Shown in pieces: positions 13,801-22,504 of a stretch of DNA of 64,000 nt (positions within the stretch are counted from its first letter, which is position 1; the number at the start of each line of letters is the position of its first letter). A program made the position numbers and the translations under genes. Below the pieces are notes generated by a model. That model saw nothing but the letters and a program-made list of their open reading frames with translations, was not told the DNA's origin and searched no databases. The DNA is from Halichondria panicea (taxonomy: Eukaryota; Porifera; Demospongiae; Suberitida; Halichondriidae), in the NCBI RefSeq assembly GCF_963675165.1, contig NC_087377.1, positions 3,840,899-3,904,898 on the forward strand, written 5' to 3'.

Positions 13801-15156
13801 TGACCCTCAGCCTCACTGCAAAAAAGCAAAGAAGTTATACAGAGCATCAGAGAGCATCAGAAAAACATGAAAAGAGACTGATAAACATTGCATTGCATGA
13901 CTATAATTATTAAGTGTGTAAATTATTGTTTTTCTTGATCTCTCTGCTGAAAAACGTTTCATTCCAATTAAGAATCACTTCCTAGTGTGCAATATAACAA
14001 GTGTGCAATAATACTTCCGGGTGTGCGATATGGAAAAATATCTGCACACTGAGTCGCTTCCTGTGCAATTTTAATGTAAAACGCTGATGTCAGCACTTAT
14101 TAAAAAGCAATAATATGTTTTATAAGCTCACAACAAACGTGGATCTGATACTAGACCTAACACTACACATCACACTTCCACAAGTTGACTGCATGTCTGA
14201 TCCTACAGTTATTTTCTTCACTATTCATTTAGCTATTATTATCAAACATAAAACAAAATCAGAGCTTCCCGCGAGGCGCCTGCGTATGCATGTATGTATA
14301 CGAATGCCCTAGTTAAATAGTTAACCCTATATAGGACTTAATTTTTGAGTTCTCGAAAATTTGTTTTGCTTGACATTATACTTATATAGCCTTGTTTATT
14401 GTCTCCCACATGCAGTGGTCGTATGGTGTGACTGTGTGGGAGGTCTTCAGTAGTGGCCGGACCCCCTACCCTGGAGTGAATCCAATGTCCCTAGTGGCTC
14501 TACTCAGAGAGGGCAAGAGATTGGAACCTCCCCAGAATAGCACCTGCTCTACAGAGATGTGAGTATATACACTTAGATTGCAGGTGCAGCACTTATCAAG
14601 CTATTCATGTGCATGAATAGTTGAGTCATTGGCATAGCTGATTGTGTTACTACAGGGTCTCGCTGATGACCACATGTTGGTACGAGGACTGTGAAGAGAG
14701 GCCATCCTTCAATGAGCTAGCAGCCGAGTTGGAGAAAGTTCTGAGCACCATGGTGGGCTATGTGGAACTGAACATGGAGCTAGTTGCCATCACTGAAGAT
14801 GAACACAGTACGTATTATGCCTAGCTCACTCTGAGATAGGAGACACTGTATTGAATGTATCATTTGTGGTATGATTTTGTGATCACATACTTTTATTTTA
14901 TTTTTCTGCAGAGTATGATCACGTCCTCTCACTCGAAGAGCAGAGGAAACTTGCCGAGGCCACTACTGAGGAAGTTTCTATAGAAACAAACGCTGCATAC
15001 GAGTTAGAATCCGAAGACGTCCTCTCTCTCAAAGTGCAGAGGAAACTCGCTGAGGCCTATGAACTGCGTAATGGGAATCGAGAACTAAGGCCGGTCGACA
15101 CCACCAGATATGCTAATGCACTGTGCAGGCAATCTTCACACGACACTTCCGTTTAG
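419..15156 (+). CDS. Receptor tyrosine kinase gene 1: IgGFc-binding / Calx-beta / 2 Sushi / TM / kinase (5' exon outside window)
   Basis: Single-pass surface receptor with an intracellular tyrosine kinase. Exons: 419-1831, 2426-2563, 5295-5519, 5932-6156, 9440-9628, 10559-10739, 10856-10890, 10940-11029, 11102-11185, 11615-11832, 12299-12411, 12671-12836, 14416-14558, 14656-14807, 14912-15156. All introns are GT-AG. With the one base carried over from the missing exon, the exons sum to 1,206 codons including TAG, with no internal stop. In order: IgGFc-binding N-terminal domain, Calx-beta in two exons, two Sushi repeats, a Val/Ile-rich membrane helix followed by LRLRRNKQ, juxtamembrane segment, and a kinase with [36 protein letters not shown] and KWLAMESL (Met-like AMES in place of APE). 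The tail holds NAAYEL and TTRYAN tyrosines. The ligand is unknown. The 5' exon was probably like 22,321-22,504 of gene 2. Confidence 0.9.
1843..2374. mobile_element. 532-bp MITE with 7-bp target duplication inside a tiny intron
   Basis: The arms of about 36 bp begin CATAGATAGAGTAGAAGAGG and end CTACTCTATCTATG. The flanks are GTTCAAA at 1836-1842 and at 2375-2381. The host intron is 594 bp here but only 54 bp in gene 2 (25,548-25,601) and 50 bp in gene 4 (48,574-48,623), so the paralogues give the empty site. The element carries no coding region and belongs to the same family as 4,435-5,122, 8,016-8,539 and 19,707-20,952. Confidence 0.9.
2426..5519 (+). CDS. Gene 1 exons 2426-2563 and 5295-5519: Calx-beta domain
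   Basis: The first exon (46 codons) gives [20 protein letters not shown] and ends after SATEG. The second (75 codons) contains the Calx-beta acidic signature [13 protein letters not shown] and ends [11 protein letters not shown]. Calx-beta domains are extracellular or cytosolic beta-sandwiches that often bind calcium. The 2.7-kb intron between the halves holds several MITEs, whereas the matching intron in gene 4 is only 85 bp. Confidence 0.85.
2617..2795. repeat. Interspersed repeat, 'GCACGAGGGCGCCTGC' family copy 1
   Basis: A partly palindromic block with GCAATATATGACATG, the core GCACGAGGGCGCC and TTGCCCAATGACGTCAAA. Copies lie at 3,072-3,216 and 22,839-22,966, and the terminal part of the 867-bp repeat (18,707-19,573) carries the same core. 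Every copy keeps a perfect TGACGTCA palindrome, a CRE/ATF-type site by sequence. Confidence 0.7.
3072..3216. repeat. Interspersed repeat, 'GCACGAGGGCGCCTGC' family copy 2
   Basis: The copy reads from TTGCCCAGCACGAGTGC through an ATATATTGC inverted pair to CAATGACGTCAAATTC. The block just upstream (about 2,935-3,060) is found in inverted order next to the copy in intron 1 of gene 2 (about 22,965-23,100), so repeat plus flank was mobilised or inverted as a unit. Confidence 0.65.
3357..3735. mobile_element. Non-autonomous hAT-like element (CAGGGGCGTAG ends)
   Basis: The termini are CAGGGGCGTAGGCAGG and CCTGGCTACGCCCCTG, with a CACCCCC motif just inside each end. These ends match those of the transposase-bearing hAT relic at 20,970-22,212. 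Intron 1 of gene 2 near 23,456 (ATTGGGTGGGAGGG) is the uninterrupted counterpart of the flanks here. The flanks share only about 5 bp (GGGTG), so the target duplication is uncertain. Confidence 0.75.
4435..5122. mobile_element. 688-bp MITE of the 7-bp target-duplication family
   Basis: The ends are CAGAGATTGAAGAGAGAGGG and CTTTTCTTCAATCTCTG. The flanks are GTATAAG at 4428-4434 and GTATAAA at 5123-5129 (one mismatch). It shares the subterminal GGGATnnGAAAC with 1,843-2,374 and 8,016-8,539. It lies between the two Calx-beta exons of gene 1 and has no recognisable reading frame. Confidence 0.8.
5590..5820. repeat. Diverged MITE shared by genes 1 and 2 at the same intron position
   Basis: The stretch with TTTTGCGGCAAACCATGC and GACACTTTGCGATCTAG recurs at 27,245-27,450, in the same intron (between Calx-beta and Sushi 1) of gene 2. 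It was therefore present before those two genes separated. The related, sharper element 27,846-28,042 and a further relative near 39,100-39,253 show that the family stayed active. Confidence 0.6.
5932..9628 (+). CDS. Gene 1 exons 5932-6156 and 9440-9628: two Sushi (CCP) domains
   Basis: Each exon codes one Sushi module with the usual cysteines and [13 protein letters not shown]; the first ends [12 protein letters not shown] and the second [11 protein letters not shown]. The first is 10 residues longer than its gene 2 counterpart because a short TTGGAAWAT-type unit is repeated three times after GTL ([13 protein letters not shown]). Both exons are phase 1-1. Sushi modules are extracellular adhesion or recognition units. 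Confidence 0.9.
6579..6646. repeat. Short hairpin, 27-bp arms
   Basis: The arm starting GTACCATGAATATCTGCGGG pairs with the arm ending CCGCAGATATCCATGGTAC with one mismatch, around a 14-nt loop. It lies in the intron between the Sushi exons of gene 1. It could be a minimal MITE. Confidence 0.7.
6728..6818. repeat. G/C-rich inverted repeat (GGGATTATGAG...CTCATAATCCC)
   Basis: A 91-bp imperfect palindrome rich in GAGGGC and GGGCGC, far higher in G+C than its surroundings. It is probably a small transposon end pair. No target duplication is clear. Confidence 0.6.
8016..8539. mobile_element. 524-bp MITE with 7-bp target duplication GTTTAAG
   Basis: The ends are CATAGATTGAAGAGTTAGAG and CTCTAACTCTTCAATCTATG. 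The flanks are GTTTAAG at 8009-8015 and 8540-8546. The arms run about 33 bp and share GGGATAGGAAACGG with the 1,843-2,374 element. It lies in the intron between Sushi 1 and Sushi 2 of gene 1. Confidence 0.88.
8756..9052. mobile_element. 297-bp MITE with TAGCCTCGAG ends (9-bp target duplication family)
   Basis: The arms of about 42 bp begin TAGCCTCGAGACCAGCCG and end CAGCTGGTCTCGAGGCTA. The flanks TGGATAACA and TGGATGACT agree at 7 of 9 positions. The matching intron of gene 2 (near 28,650) reads through the site without the element. The sister copy at 43,530-43,829 has a perfect 9-bp duplication. Nine bp is the usual Mutator-like length, but no transposase is present. Confidence 0.82.
9663..9864. 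mobile_element. Palindromic MITE (TACCGTA...TACGGTA)
   Basis: The left end TACCGTATATATAGCGGG and right end CCCGCTTACATACGGTA are inverted, with further inverted matches inside (TTTCGAGGGTATA against TATACCCTCGAAA). Degraded relatives lie at about 30,585-30,780 (a different intron of gene 2) and 44,005-44,170. It sits in the intron before the transmembrane exon of gene 1. Confidence 0.75.
10559..10739 (+). CDS. Gene 1 transmembrane exon
   Basis: The exon encodes a Ser/Thr/Gln/Gly-rich stalk ([17 protein letters not shown]), then a strongly hydrophobic helix of Ile/Val/Ala/Leu ending in ICCLCFL, then the basic stop-transfer LRLRRNKQ. It is nearly identical to 29,530-29,710 in gene 2 and unrelated in sequence to the transmembrane exons of genes 3 and 4, so two receptor subtypes exist in the array. 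Confidence 0.92.
11102..14807 (+). CDS. Gene 1 kinase catalytic exons
   Basis: Six exons (11102-11185, 11615-11832, 12299-12411, 12671-12836, 14416-14558, 14656-14807). The first carries FGIVYKG and the ATP-binding lysine (VALKTLK); the preceding exon supplies the GQ of the glycine loop. The second has the helix C region ([16 protein letters not shown]) and [16 protein letters not shown]. The third has HRDLAARNC, the fourth DFG and activation-loop tyrosines (DTYAQGYF), the fifth [20 protein letters not shown]. All catalytic residues are present. HRDLAARN is specific to tyrosine kinases. Confidence 0.92.
11850..11899. repeat. 50-bp perfect palindrome without spacer
   Basis: The arms TGGCATGAAATTTG... 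and ...CAAATTTCATGCCA meet at GCATGCATGC in the centre. It starts 17 nt downstream of the 5' splice site at 11833. Genes 3 and 4 have only one arm-like copy (CCATGCCAAAAAC), so the palindrome arose in gene 1. Confidence 0.9.
12837..14415. other. Expanded intron of gene 1 kinase region
   Basis: This intron is 1.58 kb, against 163 bp in gene 2, 92 bp in gene 3 and 339 bp in gene 4 at the same position. It holds an inverted repeat (ATTATCCTATGGATACTAG against TCAGTATCCATAGGATAAT, about 13,273-13,329) and a GTGTGCAATA repeat near 13,985-14,040. No exon or transposase is recognised. Confidence 0.7.
14912..15156 (+). CDS. Gene 1 last exon: cytoplasmic tail
   Basis: It encodes about 81 residues after the kinase, starting [21 protein letters not shown] weak internal duplication ([13 protein letters not shown] and [13 protein letters not shown]) is visible. 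Tyrosines in NAAYEL and TTRYAN are possible SH2 or PTB docking sites. It stops at TAG 15154-15156. The tail differs most among the four genes. Confidence 0.85.
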
Positions 15157-15480
15157 CTAGAGCAAGAAAAATTGCTATTAAGACCATATTATTATAATTA
15201 TATATATGCTCGTTCACTGATAACAGTTTAGCCTTATAGGCCTATATTATTTTCATCAATGGATATGTCTACCACACAGAGTGGTGGGATTATGTTGTGT
15301 ATATCTACTGTATAATTATGTTGTACTGTATCCTTTGCTGGCTTGTAGTTTCATTTTGATACATTTGGGATTAGGGTGTTTCTCCCTTACACTTGATTGT
15401 TCTGGGGCGTTACTGTAGTCTACTTTAAAGCTGTGATTGTACAGCTGAAATTGGTAACTTATTCTATACAAGGGTGGCAT
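15157..15480 (+). other. 3' flank of gene 1, shared with gene 2
   Basis: Stretches such as TTTGGGATTAGGGTGTTTCT and TTCTGGGGCGTTACTGTAG recur after gene 2 at about 34,600-34,670, so this is duplicated 3' untranslated or flanking sequence. No consensus polyadenylation signal could be fixed with confidence. Confidence 0.6.
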
Positions 15481-15821
15481 TAACAAAGTAGGAGTATCTA
15501 TAAGGCATTGATACTTGATTGAAGAATAAAAAGATTATGAGAGTTTGATCTGAGGTTACCCTTGTTCTGTTTGAAATAGTCTTTAAAATGAATGCAGTCC
15601 AAACTATTGAATGTCTGATAAAAGTCCAAGTATGTCCTTCTGTTTACGAGTGATAGCCATCCAAGTTTGAGGCATGTTGTGTTGTATGATTCTGTCCAGC
15701 TTTTAGTCGAGCTATCCCAGCGAACACCACCCACCCACCTTGCAGCTCGCTTCTGTACCTTTTCTAGTTCTTGGATGTATTTCTTTTGGTGGGGATTCCA
15801 GACTGGTGAGCAGTACTCCAA
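15417..15821 (-). pseudogene. Non-LTR retrotransposon reverse transcriptase, decayed C-terminal fragment
   Basis: Reading the minus strand from 15,821 gives EYCSPVWNPHQKKYIQELEK, VQKRAARWVGG and LKLGWLSLVNRRTYLDFY, the conserved C-terminal region of Jockey/CR1/RTE-type reverse transcriptases. After about 15,500 the match continues in another frame (YRYSYFVNATLV, then a stop where Trp is expected, then NKLP), so it is frameshifted and dead. The N-terminal reverse transcriptase motifs and endonuclease are absent. It lies just downstream of gene 1. Confidence 0.85.
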
Positions 15822-15839
15822 ACGAAATTTAAAACGTGA

Positions 15840-17640
15840 CGTCTTCAGAATTGCACAAAACTTGGTATAATATTATGTGTGAGAAATGGTATGATAACAT
15901 CTCAGAAAACATTTTGGGTTTGTAAACAATAATTATGGCTTCTGAGATTGAGTTAATTAAAAAATGCAGAAATTCTCCACTTTTAGAAACTGGCTGCTGT
16001 TAGTTAAATTGTAACTTTCTAACCATTAACATTCAAGACTAAGAATGTATAATTATCATCTTGTTGCCTAAGAAATTCAGCATCATTTGGTATGTTGTAT
16101 GGCTTCACTTGATACATTTTAGGTATTGTATCTAATTAGTATCCTTTGAACTCTGACTTCTCAAAAAGCGCTGTTTTTTCCCTGTAATTTTTTGTGTATC
16201 ATGTTCCTCATACCATTCTCTTGAAGTGTGACAAGTTTGGTTCTGGGATTACAATGGGATCATGAGATATGTTGTGGGATGTAGTGTGATTTGGGCAATA
16301 TTTGCATGTGGTTACAGAGAATAAACAGTCCTTCTTTGTTGTGTAATGTACCTAAAACATGTGAGCCAACTTTCCTGAACTTATGTTATCACAAGGAAGA
16401 ATTCGAACTTTCGGCCGAGTGACATTTTCAGCCGAGGAACTGTAACACGACTGATAGCTAAAACAAGATTACAGCAACCATACGAACAGCAAAATAATAC
16501 TGACACCACGCCAGCTATTTGATTGAGCGGCGACAAGCATATCAGCCATTTGAGTACTGGCACTACAGAAGACTATGAGAGAGAGAGTAACATCATCTTG
16601 AACAATAATTTTTTGTTTTCTCAAACGATTCCAGACACATGCAAACTACACACATTATATTATTTGCTAACTACTGATACAGTATAGTACTGCAGTCAGA
16701 AGGTGGACATAATCTCAGTAGAAACTGAAATGCCACCAAAGAATATTTTGTGATTGGTTTGCAAAAAAATGGTGGTTAGCTAGGGTGTTTTCCAAGTAAA
16801 ACCACACAACTCACTAGTTTGTATACAATTTCTCTACCCTCACAGGCCATGGATGCAGCTCCAGAAATAGATAAATTTATACGTTGCCTACATGATTTTA
16901 TTTTTTTAAACGATTGATCATCAAATCAGAACAGGCCGAATTTATCCAAAAAGGAGATTAAAGCTGCATCAGAAATACTGACCAAACATTTGGCCTAGGC
17001 TTGTTAATGTTTTTAAATGTTAATGCTAATGTTTTATACTGCTCAACTTTTATGAAATTACCATTGCTACAACTATAAAACGTGCTTGAACATAGGTAAT
17101 GTCGCTCATCAACTTAAAACCTACGATATATTGCTAATTGCAATATTGCCACAACAAAGGACCTCACACACAGCTTACTTACTAAGGAAAAGTGCACAGT
17201 AACAATTGGGAATGCAGAAATGTTTTGCAAAAAATAATGTTTAAGGACTGTTTATTTTCAAATATTGCCCACATCACACCTCATCCCACAACATATCTCA
17301 TAATCCCATTGGAATCCCAGAATCAAACTTGTCACACTTCAAGAGAATGGTATAAGGAACATGATACTCAAAAAAGTGCAGAAAAAAATAGCATTTTTTG
17401 AGAAGCCAGACTTCAAAGAACACTAGCAATACCCAAACTTTATCGAGTGAAGCCACACAACATGCCAAATGATGCGAAATTTCTTAAGCAACAAGATGAT
17501 ATACAATCTTAGTCTTGATGGTTAGAAAGTTACAGTTTAATTAAACTTCCAAAAACACTTCTAGCTCTGTGTTCTTGGTCTTATATGATGCTTCTTACCA
17601 TTCTGGAGGGCGGGTGGAAGCGTTTTTTTCTTTCCAGGCC
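15840..17640. repeat. Long diverged inverted repeat, arms about 350-450 bp
   Basis: The left arm (about 15,870-16,370) pairs with the right arm (about 17,210-17,600). For example TGTAACTTTCTAACCAT faces ATGGTTAGAAAGTTACAG, and TGTTGTGGGATGTAGTGTGA faces TCACACCTCATCCCACAACA. About 800 bp lie between the arms, with no long reading frame recognised. It is probably an old foldback transposon. Confidence 0.75.
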
Positions 17641-18214
17641 AACAAACTCTCACAAAATAATAATATGTAGACTAACTCCACTTAAAATGGCGGCCAGAGC
17701 CAAGGAAAACAGCCTCTTGTGAGCTTTCAGTAGCCTTTTTTCGAAATATCTCTTCGACCCGCCCTGCATATAGTGAAGCTACAGTAGACTGTACCTAAGC
17801 TTTATAGTAAAAATGTCTATTCGAGCCATGAAATGACTACTGCATGCGTTTCAGCTGGACTTCCAGCTCATTCTAGCTGGAAAAGATCACTAGATCTAGC
17901 TCATGAATAATTAATGAGCAAACGGTTGACCGGCATTGCTGCCATTTCCTGGTAATTTTTGTGGTTTCCCCCTGGCCATGTCCTTGGACTTGACACTGTA
18001 CATGTACTATAACAGTCATTTGGCAAGAATAATTATAATACCGTATAGCTTTTGAGGGGCTTAATTTTCGCTGATTTCGTGGGTTAACAATCCCACACGA
18101 AAGCACTCCAGTGTATATCCCTAGTTAAGTTGAATAATGCTTGTGCTTGTACATGTTTACCAATAATGAATTGTGAACTGATTGCCTGTCAGTGGAAGTC
18201 ACAAGATATGCACG

Positions 18215-18640
18215 CCAGGCCTTATTCCAAGCGAAGCGAGGTTATGCTTGGGTCCTATTCAGTATTGAGATTTTCCGTGGCGGTGGTGGTGGTGCATGGT
18301 GTAGCTGGGCTTGGTCCGGCACCCGTTCCCTAACGGGTGCTGGGTGACACGCTTATGTAGGATTTGTGTACTGCTGTCTTATGCAATAGTGCTCCGTAAA
18401 CATCATGAATAAAATTATAAACCGCATGTCCGGTTATGAATATCAATATTTGAGTCATGAATATCGTTATCTCAGAAATACTGAATCTGATTGGGCTGCA
18501 CTACTCAGTGCAGCAGTACAAATCCTATGTAAGCGTGTCCCCCGACCTCCCATCAGGGACGGTCGAGCCACGCTCAACTAGTGGTGGTGGTGGTGGTTGA
18601 CGTCGAGGCAAAAGGAGCTCTACCTAGACTTCTGGTGAAC
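18215..18640. repeat. Dispersed repeat with GGTGGTGGTGG ends, related to 26,340-26,480 (inverted)
   Basis: The block runs from AAGCGAAGCGAGGTTATGC to GACGTCGAGGCAAAAGGAGC. Its ends match 26,340-26,480 in opposite orientation (GACGTCAACCACCACC, ATAACCTCGCTTCGCT). The gene 2 copy lacks most of the middle. I recognise no protein in either copy. Confidence 0.6.
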
Positions 18641-18706
18641 AAGCCTCGATTCCAGGCCACACTGAAGATGGTATCAACATGTAGTTATGCATGTACCTCA
18701 TATGCA

Positions 18707-19573
18707 TTATGTTATAGTTATAACACGGGCACAAGGGATGTATGGAATATATTGCACTGAAGCACGAGGGCGCCAGCCCCGAGGGCTGAGTGCAATATAT
18801 GCCATGCAGCCCGAGTGCACGTGTTATAACTAGTTTATATCCCGAGGGCATAGCAACATAACACTGTCCTAGTAACACAATATAAACAGCATAAAAAAAG
18901 ACAGAGACAACTCTAGACACAGCTCCATCTCTTCTCTCTTCTAGACGCCAGTATCTGCAGCGTATAAGATTGGCATGACCGACGAATGGCTTGACACAAA
19001 ATTGTTGGAGTTTTAATTAACTGAAATCTGCAAAACAGCCCCACCCCACTTCTGGTGCTGCAAAACAGCCCCGCCCCACTTACTGCTGCAAAGAAACAGC
19101 CCCACCCCACTACTCAGTGAATACTAGCTGCTGGTCTACGCTCGGCCTCATAACCAAGCCAAGAAAGCTCGCTTCTACACTGCTGCAAAACAGCTCATGC
19201 CCCCAGCAAAAAGAGCCACTTCTTATGAGTGCTACGGTGAAGCAGAATTGACATGCATCACGATGTCGAGGACTAGGTCGATCTAGGAACACAGAATCTT
19301 CCACAAAATAAATCTTAGACAATTTTAAAACCTGCACGGTTGCAAGAAGAAACTCCAGCAGTGCTGAACATTCATTCCTGCATGGCTGGACATACTTTGA
19401 TACTTGTTATTTCTCATGTGTATTAATTTAATTTTAATTTAATTGTCTGTCTAATTGCCAGAGGGGCGTTTTGCGGTCAGTGCAATATGACTTTGCGGTC
19501 AGTGCAATATGACTTTCAGCAGTGCAATATGCTTCATATTGCACTTGGCAACAACGTAGCAACGGGATATAAA
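18707..19573 (-). repeat. 867-bp dispersed repeat, copy A
   Basis: Reverse complement of copy B in gene 4 intron 5 (50,409-51,692). One end has ATTATGTTATAGTTATAACACG, the other CAACGTAGCAACGGGATATAAA. It contains ISQ-length GCGGTCAGTGCAATATGAC tandem units and CAAAACAGCCCCACCCC units. Several frames are open by chance but none is conserved as protein between the copies. It lacks the nested MITE found in copy B. Confidence 0.85.
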
Positions 19574-19706
19574 TACGAATATGACACTGTAATAGTTAAT
19601 GTACCATGCACTAGTTAAGTTAAGGTATTTATGACAAGGATATGGTGGAAGCAAAGCCCACTAGTTCAACAATGCTAATGCACTTGCATGACCTCATTCC
19701 TGGAAT

Positions 19707-20952
19707 CATAGATACTGTACACTCCGTGGATGTGAAACGTACGTAGTATACGGGTAGATTACGGAGTATTCGTGTTCACTCACTGCAACGGCACCCAGCT
19801 GCAGAAATGGACACTTTTAGTGTTGTTTTTCTTCCACAGCTGCGCACTTGTGGCTTCAGTTGAGGAGAAGGTCTGCTGTACTCGTAGGTGGGAGGTAAGT
19901 CTATCATAGAGCATGTATATTGAGCCTGCATTATTAGTGGATAGCCTTTTGGAGCTCATTTTTGTCTGTAACTTACTAAGTGACAAGTTTGTGGTTAGGC
20001 GATCTTTGGTTGGGTTTATGGTTGGAACATTTCACTTTGCTTTCCTGTTAGTCTATGAAGTGAAGTACTGGGAGAATGTGTTCAGCACTTAAAGAAATGT
20101 ATAAGGCTAGCAGCAAACTGAATGATAGGTCAAAATTAGGTGTTCAACAGTACCTATCTTGTGGTTAGGCGATCTTGCCAACAAAAAGCTCCATCACTTA
20201 AATGATGTGGTCATTCAATAATATAGATGTCCTTATACCAGGAGAATCTATTTTGACCCTCAGTAAATGTTTTGTTATTTCAGGAAAGCGTGTCTTTTTG
20301 TGGTGAACATGTTTACTCATACAAATGTACTGTATGATGATAATGCATACATGATCGTACAGCGGCCGGAGTAAATTATTATGTGCATTCTAACATACTT
20401 TTTTAATTTAGGTAATGCTCTATCACCAAAGGAAGCGGAAAGGAGCATAATTATTCCCTGATGCAAGACTAACAAACAAGTGTACGAGCACAAGTAGCGA
20501 TAAGACGAAGAAGAATCCTCCTTCAACTTTAAATCAGTTTTAGTTGTCCATTTAGTTGTCTATTACTAAGTCTATCTCTGTGCATGGCCTGCCTATATAT
20601 ATTCTGTGTGCATACATGCTGTGCTATATACAATGTCATCACAAAAATTAAGTCAGCAGAGTACATGTAGCTAGATCTAGATTTGTCAGGTTCCAATATG
20701 ATTTCTGCATTTCCACTTTCATTCATGAACATCTCTCTTGGCTCTCCCTGCGCAGAGAATCAGTTAGCACTGGAAGAACTTGGACTGGGAGCTTCAGTTA
20801 TCCGATCACTCACACGTAGTTACTGTATCCATGCAGTAGATTCCGTATAGAATTCCGGATACTCCGTCCGTGTCATCCGTTGCAATGAGTGTTTCAGGAC
20901 TTTTGGTAGTGGGCGGAAGTGTTTCACATCCACGGAGTGTACAGTATCTATG
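19707..20952. mobile_element. 1,246-bp element with 7-bp target duplication CTGGAAT
   Basis: The ends CATAGATACTGTACACTCCG and CGGAGTGTACAGTATCTATG are perfect inverted repeats of about 32 bp. The flanks are CTGGAAT at 19,700-19,706 and 20,953-20,959. The paralogous flank after gene 3 (about 40,785, CATTCCTGGAAATTG) is uninterrupted. It shares subterminal GGATnnGAAAC with the 524-688-bp members. Internal reading frames of 65-70 codons on the minus strand are not recognised. Confidence 0.85.
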
Positions 20953-20969
20953 CTGGAATAGACCCTATA

Positions 20970-22212
20970 CAGTGGCGTTCTGGGAATATTAGTAGGAGGG
21001 TGCTAAGGTCGCTCGACAGCGCGAAAATTTTTGGAATACGCCCACGCACAGGAAGCCACGTCCACCATGGAAGCCACGCCTGCATTAGTGTTACTGCGCA
21101 TGACAACACGCCTTGATTTAGGACAAAGACAATCAATCTTCAAGCAGATCTACCATCTCCATCCTTCTTGGATGACGCCTACAAAACTCATCTATAGCTA
21201 CATCAATATTTACAGGTATGTCAGGTGTATGTGTAGAAGTGATAGTCCAGTTAGTCGTTCTGTTGTCATAGATGATCGCACTGCCGTCTTAATTCTTTTT
21301 AGACCACTGAAAGACCTCTCTGCTGAGCAGCTAGTGACAGGCAGAGTGCACAATATACTAACCAAGGCTCTGATATTGGGGAACATGGTCGTGGCGTGCT
21401 TGAGAGTAACAGTAGGACTTCGTGGAAGGCTACTATCTCCATGGTCCTTACAGTATTGCTCCCACTTCATCTGCCAGCAGTGTAGCTCACTCTCGATACA
21501 GGTTGGTGATGGGAGATCATCCTTGTACAGGTCAACTAGTTGGCTGACTTTGGAGCTGTAATCTTCTGCCGAGAGGCCCACCATAATTGATGGAACTATG
21601 GAGAGACCTTGTAGAGCTGTTTTCTGATGGGCGCTGAAGCGAGATTTCATCTCTGTGAGCAGATGGTCGAGTACCAGGATCGATATCGAACGACAGTAGA
21701 ACTGTGATGGAGTATCAGCAGGAACATTGCTTCGATGGATTTGTCGACCACATCTCCTCGGTTCTCATCAAAGCTCTTACCAAGGCTCTCGTCGAGGCTA
21801 GTGCAATCACCAAGAACATCATTCTGTATCGAAACCATATTATAGACGATTAGTTTAATTATTTAGGGATTCTTATTATAATTATTGTAAAGTATTTTTA
21901 CCCGGTAGAGTGTGATCAGATTTGTCCTCTGATGGTGGTTGGTTCACTGTCTTGAAATACTTTAATGATTTTGCAGTATAGAATCATATATCATACTGCC
22001 CATGTCCAGGAAACTTATTTGACCTTATGCATACTTGAAGGTGTGGTCTCCAATCATCGTGTATAAAAGCTCTTGCTTCTGCTAGCTTAGCTTCAGTTTA
22101 GCTCGCTCTGCTAGTACTGCTCAGCTCCCAGGTAACCAGTAAGTTAAAGTAATTAATGTCCAGCTTAGGGGGGTGCTTGAGCACCCTGAACCCCTAGCTG
22201 GATACGCCACTG
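20970..22212 (-). mobile_element. Degenerate hAT transposon with CAGTGGCGT ends
   Basis: The left end CAGTGGCGTTCTGG and right end CTGGATACGCCACTG are inverted. Inside on the minus strand is a hAT transposase relic. GGGGTGCTTGAGCACCC lies next to the right end, as in the MITE at 3,357-3,735. No target duplication is evident, so one end may be eroded. Confidence 0.75.
21210..21762 (-). pseudogene. hAT transposase, C-terminal half (dimerisation region)
   Basis: The minus strand reads RQIHRSNVPADTPSQFYCRS, LVLDHLLTEMKSRFSAHQ, then after about 90 residues FPNIRALVSILCTLPVTSC, SAERSFSGLKRIKTAVRSSM and TERLTGLSLLHIH, ending at a stop. This is the hAT C-terminal dimerisation signature of the ZMYM1/P52rIPK-like group. 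Upstream of 21,762 the frame is closed by stops and no BED or TTF zinc finger is seen, so the gene is truncated. Confidence 0.88.
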
Positions 22213-22270
22213 CAGTATACTCTAGCACTCCTGTTTATAGCAGTATAGCCACAATACAGTCAGTAACTTA

Positions 22271-22320
22271 TCCTACAATTATAATCTAGGCTGAGGAGGA
22301 GTTGATAATCTATAGCTGTG
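22271..22320 (+). promoter_or_regulatory. Conserved block before the start codon of gene 2
   Basis: The AATCTAGGCTGAGGAG-type sequence followed by GTTGATAATCTATAGCTGTG directly precedes the ATG. The same block occurs before gene 3 (35,127-35,171) and gene 4 (41,424-41,469), with TATATA variants between. It is either shared 5' untranslated sequence or core promoter. Transcription starts cannot be placed from sequence. Confidence 0.6.
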
Positions 22321-22504
22321 ATGTACAAGCTTATTGCATGTGCCCTGATTGTGTCTGCACTGATACAAGAGTCAATACAAGATGGCAACTGTCTAGCCTG
22401 TGGAGCACCCACTGCTGAAGCTTCAATTACAAGCACATTTGCCGGCAGCAGCTTCAGTAAAACCAGACGGAGAAGACAAGTTGCTATAAACTCAGAGCAG
22501 CCTG
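22321..22504 (+). CDS. Gene 2 first exon: signal peptide, short Cys segment, RRRR site
   Basis: The ATG at 22321 opens a hydrophobic leader ([16 protein letters not shown]), then [16 protein letters not shown] and a run KTRRRRQ near the exon end. The four arginines form a furin-type cleavage motif (RXXR). The donor is CCTG|GTATGT, phase 1, joining the Asp codon of the IgGFc exon. The GTG three bases upstream is not needed as a start. Confidence 0.88.

Noticed and set aside
21031..21561. 176-codon plus-strand frame
   Set aside because: It is antisense to the hAT transposase relic, which has clear family motifs on the minus strand.
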